Assembly (NCBI GenBank): GCA_002401565.1
Contig: NVTL01000029.1
Coordinates: 14,360-20,079 of the forward strand
Direction of reading: 5' to 3'
Length of the DNA: 5,720 nucleotides
Source: Rhodospirillaceae bacterium
Lineage (GTDB): Bacteria > Pseudomonadota > Alphaproteobacteria > Rhodospirillales > Magnetovibrionaceae
Part shown: piece by piece, positions 1-5,720 of the stretch
Numbering within the stretch: position 1 is the first letter of the stretch
Layout: the number at the start of each line of letters is the position of its first letter
Notes under the pieces: model-generated
What the model saw: the letters and a program-made list of their open reading frames with translations, nothing else
What the model was told of the DNA's origin: nothing
Databases searched by the model: none
Translations under genes and position numbers: made by a program

Positions 1-142
1 AGTTGAAGTTTACATTGCCGACGAATTTGTCGGTGTTTTGTATAAAGACGAAGACGAAGGCGAAACGTCTTATTCTTTAATGATGACGATTTTGGAAATA
101 GATTTGCCGTCCACTTCCGCTGTGCCGATAATTAAAAAATAA
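1..142 (+). CDS. DUF3126-like small protein, 3' end only (5' end outside window)
   Basis: The reading frame enters from the left edge (first complete codon at position 2) and stops at TAA 140-142, giving the last 46 residues of a protein. The visible part contains EVYIADEFVGVLYKDEDEGE followed by a hydrophobic stretch ending LEIDLP, and then a short tail ending in two lysines. The pattern of a beta-strand with VYI, a DEF-VGVL turn, an acidic DEDEGE loop and an ILEIDL strand matches my memory of DUF3126, a family of roughly 70 residues found in alphaproteobacteria. The function of that family is not known to me. The tail after LEIDL is about ten residues and seems a little longer than usual. 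The gene converges on the beta-oxidation operon and shares its terminator, but nothing suggests a functional link. The family call comes from recognition of the strand pattern, without a database search. Confidence 0.72.
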   Translation, partial: VEVYIADEFVGVLYKDEDEGETSYSLMMTILEIDLPSTSAVPIIKK

Positions 143-157
143 TCAGCCTTCAAATGT

Positions 158-200
158 AAAAGGCGGGCCAGAGAGATAATCTCGGGCCCGCCTTTTTTTT
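158..200. terminator. Bidirectional rho-independent terminator between convergent genes
   Basis: Bases 158-169 (AAAAGGCGGGCC) pair perfectly with 185-196. After one A-G mismatch (170/184), GAGA at 171-174 pairs with TCTC at 180-183, leaving a five-base loop. The plus strand then carries an unbroken run of eight T (193-200), typical for ending the DUF3126-like gene. On the minus strand the stem is followed by TTTT and then ACATTTG, a weaker U-tract that could end the fad operon. The fadE stop codon (TAA, 201-199) lies inside the plus-strand T-run, so the hairpin begins directly after the operon's last codon. Confidence 0.9.
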
Positions 201-2487
201 ATTTAAGGTCCGCGTAGGCTTCGGGTGAGTAATCTGCAACCGCGACCACTTGGTCCCGCATCCGTTCGACCTGTTCAATGGATTTGAACTCGGCGTCGGT
301 TAACAGTCCAAGCTCAAACGCCTGCGCGGCCATGTCCAACGTGGACGCTTTGTCCAATTTGCCACTTTTTCGTCCATCGGTTATTTTTTGGCGCGCCGGG
401 GCGGTGACTTTGATTTGGGCTAAGGTTGCTTCTAATAAACCCAGACCCGGACGATCACTGGCGGGAATGAAGATGTCCCCGGTGATGGATGTGCGGGCTT
501 TGTCGTCAAACAACACGGCCTCTGCTGTGGCTTCGATTTGGGCATCGGTTAAAGGTTTACGAGATGGGCCAAAGGGAAACGCAATTTGTTTGATGGGCCA
601 CGCGATAAAACGATGGGGCAAGTTATCAAACACACCAATCAGAGCCTGTTCAACCTGATACAAAGCATACGTACAAGTCCATTCCAGATACGCCCGGTGG
701 TGATCGGGGCGGCCTTGGTCGTGGAAATCTTTTAAGGCCGAAGTGGCTAAAAACATCCACGAAAAAGCATCTGCAAAACGACCGCTCAGGTGTTCTTTGC
801 GTTTTAAGGCTCCGCCCAAAGTCCCCAAAGCCACATCCGCCGCCAGCGCAAAAATGGCTGAGAACCGGGTGATGTCTTTATAATATTTGGCTTCAAAGCC
901 TTTCACGGGCGAGCGGGCAAAAAATCCACAGGTGAACCCGTGGAAAATCGTGCGCAAGGTGGTTTTGATAATATGCCCGATGTGCCCAAAAAAGGCTGCG
1001 TCAAAAGCCTCAAGATCGTTGTCTGCCACCGCATGCATTTCTTTGGCCGCATACGGATGGCAACGAATGGCGCCTTGACCAAAAATGATCAGTGACCGGG
1101 TCAGGATGTTGGCGCCTTCGACCGTGATGCCGATGGGGATGGAGATGTAGGATCTGGAAAAAATGTTGTTGGGACCGCGTGAAATGGCGGACCCGGCATG
1201 AATGTCCATGGCATCGTTCAGGCACAACCGCATGCCTTCGGTCAGGTAAGCTTTGGATATTGCCGACAATACGGACGGGCGTTGTCCGGCATCGACGGAC
1301 CCAAACGATAACCGCCGCGCTGCATTCATGAAATAGGTATGCCCGGCAATGCGAGCGATGCGTTCGCGCACACCTTCGAACCGACCAATGGGTAAGCCAA
1401 ATTGTTCGCGCACAATGCCGTACGCCGAGGTCGCGCGGGTGGCAAGTTGCGCCGCGCCAACAGACAGCGACGGCAAAGATATGCACCGCCCCACGGCCAG
1501 ATTTTCCATCAACATGCGCCAACCGTTTCCGGCTTCATCGACACCGCCAATGATATAATCCAATGGAACAAAAACGTCTTCGCCTGAAATTGGACCATTG
1601 GGGAACGGAACGCCCATGGGGTCGTGATGATTGCCGACAACCACGCCTTTGGTTTTACGCGGCAACAAGGCACAAGTGATGCCGATGTCTTTTTTGTCGC
1701 CCAACAATCCGTCCGGATCAAACAGTTTAAAGGCAAGGCCCAAAACCGTCGCCACCGGGGCCAACGTGATATAGCGTTTATTGAAGGTCAGACGCATGCC
1801 GATGATATTTTTGCCTTTCCATTTGCCTTTGCAAACGATGCCTTTGCTTTGGCCGTTGGCGGCGTCGCTTCCGGCGTTTGGTTCGGTCAGGGCAAAACAA
1901 GGGATGTCTTTGCCGATGGCCAGGTTTGGCAAGTACTGATCTTTTTGCGCGTCGGTGCCGTATTCCATCAGCAATTCACCGGGGCCTAAAGAATTGGGCA
2001 CCATTACGGTGACGGCGGTGCCAACCGAACAGCTGGCAATTTTCGCCACAACAGCCGAATGAGCATGAGCTGAAAAGCCCCGGCCCCCATATTTTTTAGG
2101 AATGATCATGCCGAAAAAACGTTCGTGTTTCAGGAACGTCCAAACCTTAGGCGGCAGGTCTCTGTCTTGGGCCAGTTGCCAGTCGTCCAACAGGGTGCAC
2201 AGTTTTTCAACGGGGCCGTCCAAGAACGCCTGTTCTTCTTGCGAGAGCTCTTGAATTTTAAAATCCAAAAGCTGAGCCCAGTCGGGATTCCCGCCGAATA
2301 TCTGACCTTCCCAGCCGACCGTCCCGGCTTCCAAAGCGATGCGTTCGGTTTCGCCCATGGTCGGCAAAATACCGCCGACAATTTTCATGATGGCCGGCGA
2401 TACGATGGCGCGGCGCAACGGCACAATGACAAAAAGGGCAAAAAGGGCGATCAGTCCAAAGGCGATAATCAGTATGATGGTGATCAT
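199..2487 (-). CDS. fadE: Long-chain-type acyl-CoA dehydrogenase FadE, membrane-anchored
   Basis: This 762-residue flavoprotein should oxidise acyl-CoA to trans-2-enoyl-CoA, the first step of each beta-oxidation cycle. Residues 1-23 form one strongly hydrophobic segment followed by LRR, suggesting an inner-membrane anchor with the enzyme in the cytoplasm. The acyl-CoA dehydrogenase domains run from about 80 to 480. They include PNSLGPGELL (164-173), the FAD/substrate motif CFALTEPNAGSDAA (197-210), NKRYITLAPVATVLGLAFKL (236-255), and TVEGANILTRS (455-465), where E457 is the expected catalytic base, followed by GQGAIRCHP. Residues from about 480 to the end match the FadE-specific C-terminal domain (DUF1974). 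These segments are nearly word-for-word those of E. coli FadE (about 814 residues); the difference lies mostly at the N-terminus. The ATG at 2487 is chosen because AGGAGA stands six bases before it. It is the last gene of the operon, 10 bases after fadN. Chain-length preference cannot be read from sequence. Confidence 0.95.
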   Translation of the reverse strand: MITIILIIAFGLIALFALFVIVPLRRAIVSPAIMKIVGGILPTMGETERIALEAGTVGWEGQIFGGNPDWAQLLDFKIQELSQEEQAFLDGPVEKLCTLLDDWQLAQDRDLPPKVWTFLKHERFFGMIIPKKYGGRGFSAHAHSAVVAKIASCSVGTAVTVMVPNSLGPGELLMEYGTDAQKDQYLPNLAIGKDIPCFALTEPNAGSDAANGQSKGIVCKGKWKGKNIIGMRLTFNKRYITLAPVATVLGLAFKLFDPDGLLGDKKDIGITCALLPRKTKGVVVGNHHDPMGVPFPNGPISGEDVFVPLDYIIGGVDEAGNGWRMLMENLAVGRCISLPSLSVGAAQLATRATSAYGIVREQFGLPIGRFEGVRERIARIAGHTYFMNAARRLSFGSVDAGQRPSVLSAISKAYLTEGMRLCLNDAMDIHAGSAISRGPNNIFSRSYISIPIGITVEGANILTRSLIIFGQGAIRCHPYAAKEMHAVADNDLEAFDAAFFGHIGHIIKTTLRTIFHGFTCGFFARSPVKGFEAKYYKDITRFSAIFALAADVALGTLGGALKRKEHLSGRFADAFSWMFLATSALKDFHDQGRPDHHRAYLEWTCTYALYQVEQALIGVFDNLPHRFIAWPIKQIAFPFGPSRKPLTDAQIEATAEAVLFDDKARTSITGDIFIPASDRPGLGLLEATLAQIKVTAPARQKITDGRKSGKLDKASTLDMAAQAFELGLLTDAEFKSIEQVERMRDQVVAVADYSPEAYADLK

Positions 2488-2493
2488 GACATG

Positions 2494-2499
2494 TCTCCT
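2494..2499 (-). promoter_or_regulatory. Ribosome binding site of fadE
   Basis: On the minus strand AGGAGA (2499-2494) lies six bases before the fadE ATG (2487-2485). It overlaps the TAG stop of fadN (2500-2498), so ribosomes ending fadN finish on this site, which favours re-initiation. Another ATG at 2492-2490 is only one base from the site and opens a two-codon frame (ATG TCA TGA), so it is not the start of fadE. Confidence 0.85.
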
Positions 2500-4783
2500 A
2501 ATTGCGTAAGGGTTTTCCCGTTTTCAACATATGCCCAACACGCGCACGGGTTTGCGGCGTTTTGGCAAGCTTGATGATGGCTTGGCGTTCTAGTTTTAAA
2601 ATATATTTTTCACTGACCGGATCTAAAACATCGGTATCACCGCCGGATAAAACCCGCGCCAGTTGTTTGGCGATGGTGACATCGTGGGGGGTGGCGACCC
2701 CTTGGTTTGAAAAATTCCGAATGGCCAGATTTAACGCCGCCTCGCCCGTTGGTCCAGGCAGGTAAAGGTCGATGGGGGTGGGGGGACTGTAGTCTTTTGC
2801 CATGTCCAACACCGCCGCTTTGGCTTGCCCCAGCACCCGATCTTTGTTCATGACGATGACATCATCGGGGCCTAAATAAGCCAAGTCCTTGGCCTCAAAC
2901 GCCGACGTTGAAACTTGCGCCATGGCAATGGCTTCGAAGGCTTTTGTGATGGGCGGCATGGGGCCGTTGGGCAGGGATGTGTTTAAGGTCCACCGCCGCA
3001 GCAATTCTTTGCAACCGCCCCAGCCGGGCACAATGCCGACCCCGGCTTCGACCAATCCGGTATAGGTTTCGGCGTGTGCGGTGATGCGGTCACAGTGTAA
3101 CAATACTTCGCAGCCGCCGCCCAAGGCCAAACCAGATGGCGCGCCGACGACGGGAAACGGCGCCGATTTTAAATTGCCAAAGGTTCTTTGTCCGTGTTTT
3201 AAAATGCGATTGATGACGGGCCACAGCCTTAAATGCGCGGTGACCAAAAACATCAACAGGTTAGCACCGACCGAAAAGTTTGGGCCTTCGTTGTGAATCA
3301 CCAGACCTTTAAAACCTCGTTCGGGAAGTTCTTTTATGGCGCGGTTCATCAGCGCCAAAATGAACGGGTTTAAGGAATTCATTTTGGAACAAAATTCAAA
3401 ACACGCCACGTCATCGCCCAAGTCCCAGACCTTAGCTGAACCATTTTTAAACAACGGCGGGCCTTTGCGTTTGATGTCTTGCAACAACACCACACCGTCT
3501 GGACGTTTGACGGGGACGTATTCACCGTCAAAAGACAACTGGTGCAATGCCCCTAAGCCCGTTTGGTAAAACGGTTTGTTGGGGGCAACTTGTAAAAGAT
3601 GCGGAGACGTGCCGCCGTCTTCCATAAACTTATGACGAAACCAAGCCGTGCCCATTTTATCGATCAACTCGAACGGTCCCCATTTCCAGTTGTAGCCTAA
3701 TCGCATGGCGCGATCGACGGATTCAATGTCGTCGGCGATGAGGGGGGCAAGTTCGGCCGCATAAGCCAAGGTCTTTGACATCACGGACCACGCATAGCGG
3801 CTGCCCAAAGCCGGGTCTTCGAACAGGTCCCGTAAATTCTTTTTTCGTTTTAATTTAGGGCGCCGGGCCGGGCTGTAATCTCCGGTTTTTAAATCAATGA
3901 CTTCTTTGTTGCGGTGGGCATCCAAGCGGTAAAAACCACCTTTGCCTTTGCGTCCAGTATAGCCATCTTCAATCATTTTCGCCAATAAATCCGGGGCGGG
4001 GCCAAGTTTATGAAAGGCATCTTTTTCGCAAAGCGTGGTTTTGAAACTGTCCAAGATGTGCGGCATTAAATCCAGCCCCACCAAATCGATCAGGCCAAAC
4101 ACGCCGGTCTTGGGAATGCCCAACGGACGGCTGAGCACGGCGTCGGCATGTTCCACACCGATGTCCATTTTGAACGCTTCGGTGATGGCGGCGTGCAGCC
4201 AAAATGTTCCGATGCGGTTGGCGATAAAGCCGGGTGTGTCGTGACACCTAATCAGGCTTTTACCCATATGGTGATCGGCAAAATTAATCACCGCCCGCAC
4301 AGCTGTCTTTTTGGTGTCCGGGCCAAAGACAATTTCCAACAGCCGCATGTACCGGGGCGGATTAAAAAAGTGCGTGATCAGAAAATGCGCCTTTAGTTTG
4401 TCGTCCATGCCTTCGGTCAGAACTTCGACGGGCAGGGTGGATGTGTTTGACGACAGCACGGCGGTGGCCTTTAAATGCTTGGCAACATCTTGGTATAACT
4501 GTTGTTTTATTTTTGGGTTTTCAATGATCGCTTCGATCACCCAATCACATTCTTTCAACAGTTTTAAATCTTTGACGCTGCTGCCCGGTGTGATGCGTTT
4601 GGCAAAATCCTTGTGCATGAACGGGGCGGGTTTTGTTTTCAGCATTTTTTGAATGGCCCCGGCGGCGGCACCGTCCACCACGTCTAATAACACCACATCC
4701 GCGCCCGCGTTGGCGGCTTGGGCCGCGATGCAGGCCCCCATAACCCCTGCGCCGATGACGGCTATTTTTTTGATGGTTTTCAT
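2498..4783 (-). CDS. fadN: Bifunctional 3-hydroxyacyl-CoA dehydrogenase / enoyl-CoA hydratase, FadN type
   Basis: This 761-residue protein should hydrate trans-2-enoyl-CoA and oxidise the (S)-3-hydroxyacyl-CoA with NAD+, the middle two steps of beta-oxidation. The dehydrogenase comes first. It has a Rossmann motif GAGVMG (11-16) with D34 at the end of the second strand, SNTST (112-116, S115 catalytic), HFFNPP with H138, E150 as its partner, and DTPGFIANRI with N189. The C-terminal dimer domain includes FGLIDLVGLD (229-238) and GRKGKGGFY (277-285). After a lysine-rich linker (309-315) comes a second, degenerate copy of that domain (about 328-380). The hydratase follows at about 450-600, with oxyanion-hole segments FSVGANL (503-509) and GLALGGGCE, and both catalytic glutamates (E559, E579) 20 residues apart. 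Domain order, length and the final GKPLRN match Bacillus FadN (about 789 residues), not FadB/FadJ, where the hydratase comes first. The ATG at 4783 is chosen for its strong ribosome site and because the Rossmann fold starts there; an in-frame ATG at 4849 would add 22 implausible residues. Confidence 0.94.
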   Translation of the reverse strand: MKTIKKIAVIGAGVMGACIAAQAANAGADVVLLDVVDGAAAGAIQKMLKTKPAPFMHKDFAKRITPGSSVKDLKLLKECDWVIEAIIENPKIKQQLYQDVAKHLKATAVLSSNTSTLPVEVLTEGMDDKLKAHFLITHFFNPPRYMRLLEIVFGPDTKKTAVRAVINFADHHMGKSLIRCHDTPGFIANRIGTFWLHAAITEAFKMDIGVEHADAVLSRPLGIPKTGVFGLIDLVGLDLMPHILDSFKTTLCEKDAFHKLGPAPDLLAKMIEDGYTGRKGKGGFYRLDAHRNKEVIDLKTGDYSPARRPKLKRKKNLRDLFEDPALGSRYAWSVMSKTLAYAAELAPLIADDIESVDRAMRLGYNWKWGPFELIDKMGTAWFRHKFMEDGGTSPHLLQVAPNKPFYQTGLGALHQLSFDGEYVPVKRPDGVVLLQDIKRKGPPLFKNGSAKVWDLGDDVACFEFCSKMNSLNPFILALMNRAIKELPERGFKGLVIHNEGPNFSVGANLLMFLVTAHLRLWPVINRILKHGQRTFGNLKSAPFPVVGAPSGLALGGGCEVLLHCDRITAHAETYTGLVEAGVGIVPGWGGCKELLRRWTLNTSLPNGPMPPITKAFEAIAMAQVSTSAFEAKDLAYLGPDDVIVMNKDRVLGQAKAAVLDMAKDYSPPTPIDLYLPGPTGEAALNLAIRNFSNQGVATPHDVTIAKQLARVLSGGDTDVLDPVSEKYILKLERQAIIKLAKTPQTRARVGHMLKTGKPLRN

Positions 4784-5720
4784 TTGATCCCCTCCAAAAT
4801 TGTGGCGATGCCTTGCCCGCCGCCGATGCATTGGGTGGCCAACGCCCACTTGCCCCCGGTGCGGTGCAAAATTTGTGCGGCCTTTCCGGTGATGCGGGCT
4901 CCGGTGGCACCCAACGGATGACCCAAAGCAATTGCGCCGCCGTCTAGATTAATTTTTTGGATGTCCAATTCCAAAACACGAATGCTGGCGAGCGATTGAC
5001 TGGAAAAGGCTTCGTTGAGTTCAATAATGTCCAGATCAGCAACCTTAAGTCCGGCGCGTTTCAGGGCTTTTTGGGTGGCGCTGACCGGGCCGATGCCCAT
5101 GATTTTAGGATCACACCCCGACACCGCAATGGATTTAATGCGCGCCAGAGGCGTTAGTTTATGGGCGACAGCATAGTCTTCGGTGGTCACCAAAACGGCG
5201 CTGGCTCCGTCGGTTAAGGGCGACGATGTGGCGGCGGTAACGGTCCCGGTTTTCATGAATGCGGGCTTTAATCCGGCCAAGGCTTCCATGGTCGTATCGG
5301 GACGAATGCAGCCGTCTTGGGCCACCAGTCCCGTGGATGTTTTGATGGGAATGATTTCATCGTTTAAGCGTCTGGCCTTTTGCGCCTTGGCGGCTTTCAT
5401 GTGACTGGAAAAAGCAAACAGGTCTTGTTCTTCGCGGGTGAGCTTATATTTGACTGCGACGTTTTCCGCCGTTTCGCCCATGCCCATATACGCCCCCGCC
5501 ATGCGTTTGGCGAGATCCGGATGCGGCAACGGATTAAACCCGGTCAGCGGTACGCGGCTCATGCTTTCAACACCTGCACAAATGTAAGCTTCCCCGGCCC
5601 CCATCTGCATCGCCCCTGCAGCCATGTGAATGGCCTGCATGGATGATCCGCAAAAACGATTGACCGTGACACCACCCATGGATTGGGGAAGGCCCGCCAG
5701 AAACCCGACAAGGCGAGCAA
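4780..5720 (-). CDS. fadA: Acetyl-CoA C-acyltransferase (3-ketoacyl-CoA thiolase), 5' end outside window
   Basis: Thiolytic cleavage of 3-ketoacyl-CoA to acetyl-CoA and a shortened acyl-CoA is the expected reaction, the last step of the cycle. The frame runs off the right edge; 312 residues are visible, so roughly the first 80 of a usual 390-400 residue thiolase are missing. An internal ATG at 5679 is not the start, because the frame continues upstream with good thiolase sequence (LAGLPQSMGGVTVNRFCGSS). In the visible fragment the nucleophilic cysteine is residue 23 (VNRFCGSSMQAIH). Further motifs are GTVTAATSSPLTDGAS (158-173), NEAF (235-238), GHPLGATGAR with catalytic H267, and CIGGGQG with C297. 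The VNRxCGSSMQA and C-terminal GQGIAT segments resemble FadA more than FadI. Its TGA (4782-4780) overlaps the fadN ATG, suggesting translational coupling. A role in acetoacetyl-CoA metabolism is possible for thiolases in general, but the operon argues for beta-oxidation. Confidence 0.94.
   Translation of the reverse strand, partial: ARLVGFLAGLPQSMGGVTVNRFCGSSMQAIHMAAGAMQMGAGEAYICAGVESMSRVPLTGFNPLPHPDLAKRMAGAYMGMGETAENVAVKYKLTREEQDLFAFSSHMKAAKAQKARRLNDEIIPIKTSTGLVAQDGCIRPDTTMEALAGLKPAFMKTGTVTAATSSPLTDGASAVLVTTEDYAVAHKLTPLARIKSIAVSGCDPKIMGIGPVSATQKALKRAGLKVADLDIIELNEAFSSQSLASIRVLELDIQKINLDGGAIALGHPLGATGARITGKAAQILHRTGGKWALATQCIGGGQGIATILEGIK
4791..4795 (-). promoter_or_regulatory. Ribosome binding site of fadN, inside the fadA coding end
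   Basis: On the minus strand GGAGG (4795-4791) sits seven bases before the fadN ATG (4783-4781). It is formed by the last codons of fadA (ILEGIK), so it does double duty as coding sequence. It settles the fadN start against the upstream in-frame ATG at 4849, in front of which no comparable site was seen. Confidence 0.88.

Noticed and set aside
1010..1522. Open frame of 170 codons on the minus strand within fadE
   Set aside because: It lies in another frame of the highly conserved FadE core and its translation is rich in Arg, His, Cys and Trp, typical of an out-of-frame shadow.
2431..2450. Tandem AAAAAGGGC-like direct repeat
   Set aside because: It is two copies of a nine-base unit encoding the alternating Leu/Phe/Ala of the FadE membrane segment; coding constraint explains it.
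2125..2574. Open frame of 149 codons on the plus strand, antisense to the fadE start and fadN end
   Set aside because: It spans the junction of two certain genes, has no recognisable domain and no clear ribosome site was noted; it is best explained as an antisense shadow.
2681..2787. Runs of G on the plus strand, considered as a possible G-quadruplex
   Set aside because: The runs fall in the FadN C-terminal coding region and encode glycine- and proline-rich sequence; spacing is irregular and no four regular runs were seen.
3837..3858. T-rich stretch on the plus strand, considered as a terminator or promoter element
   Set aside because: It encodes the lysine-rich linker of FadN (residues about 309-315) on the other strand and has no adjoining hairpin.
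4784..4849. In-frame upstream ATG that would lengthen FadN by 22 residues
   Set aside because: The extra residues (rich in His and Arg) are the fadA end read in another frame. The Rossmann fold begins right after the ATG at 4783, which has a strong ribosome site.
4545..4931. Open frame of 128 codons on the minus strand across the fadA-fadN junction
   Set aside because: It overlaps two well-supported genes in another frame, and its composition (Arg, Gly and Pro rich) is that of a shadow frame, so it is not a fusion or frameshift product.

Overview
The window is an ordinary but well-preserved fatty-acid beta-oxidation operon on the minus strand, plus the tail of an unrelated small gene on the plus strand. 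The most likely source is an alphaproteobacterium. This rests mainly on the small plus-strand gene, whose C-terminal half reads like the DUF3126 family, which I know as an alphaproteobacterial family. GC content is moderate (about half, by eye), so this is not one of the very GC-rich members of the class. The genus cannot be told from this window.

Layout, left to right: the 3' end of the DUF3126-like gene (plus, positions 1-142); a short convergent intergenic gap (143-198) filled by a strong hairpin that looks like a two-way terminator; then, all on the minus strand and so read right to left, a fadA-type thiolase (its 5' end lies beyond position 5720), a fadN-type bifunctional 3-hydroxyacyl-CoA dehydrogenase/enoyl-CoA hydratase, and an E. 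coli-type fadE acyl-CoA dehydrogenase. There is no gene-free stretch above about 60 bases. No tRNA, rRNA, mobile element, CRISPR array or extended repeat was seen.

Together the three minus-strand genes supply one full turn of the beta-oxidation spiral. FadE oxidises acyl-CoA to trans-2-enoyl-CoA, FadN hydrates it and oxidises the 3-hydroxyacyl-CoA to 3-ketoacyl-CoA, and FadA cleaves this with CoA to give acetyl-CoA and a shortened acyl-CoA. Spacing is tight: fadA and fadN overlap by 4 bases (ATGA), and fadN and fadE are 10 bases apart, with the fadE Shine-Dalgarno overlapping the fadN stop. A single transcript ending at the 158-200 hairpin is the simple reading. The promoter and any fatty-acid-responsive operator must lie to the right of position 5720.

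The one mildly notable point is the mixed kinship of the parts. The hydratase/dehydrogenase has the Bacillus FadN domain order (dehydrogenase first), whereas the acyl-CoA dehydrogenase is of the long E. coli FadE type, which in enterobacteria works with FadB of the opposite domain order. I found no sign of a previously undescribed system. All catalytic residues I could check are present and no reading frame is broken.
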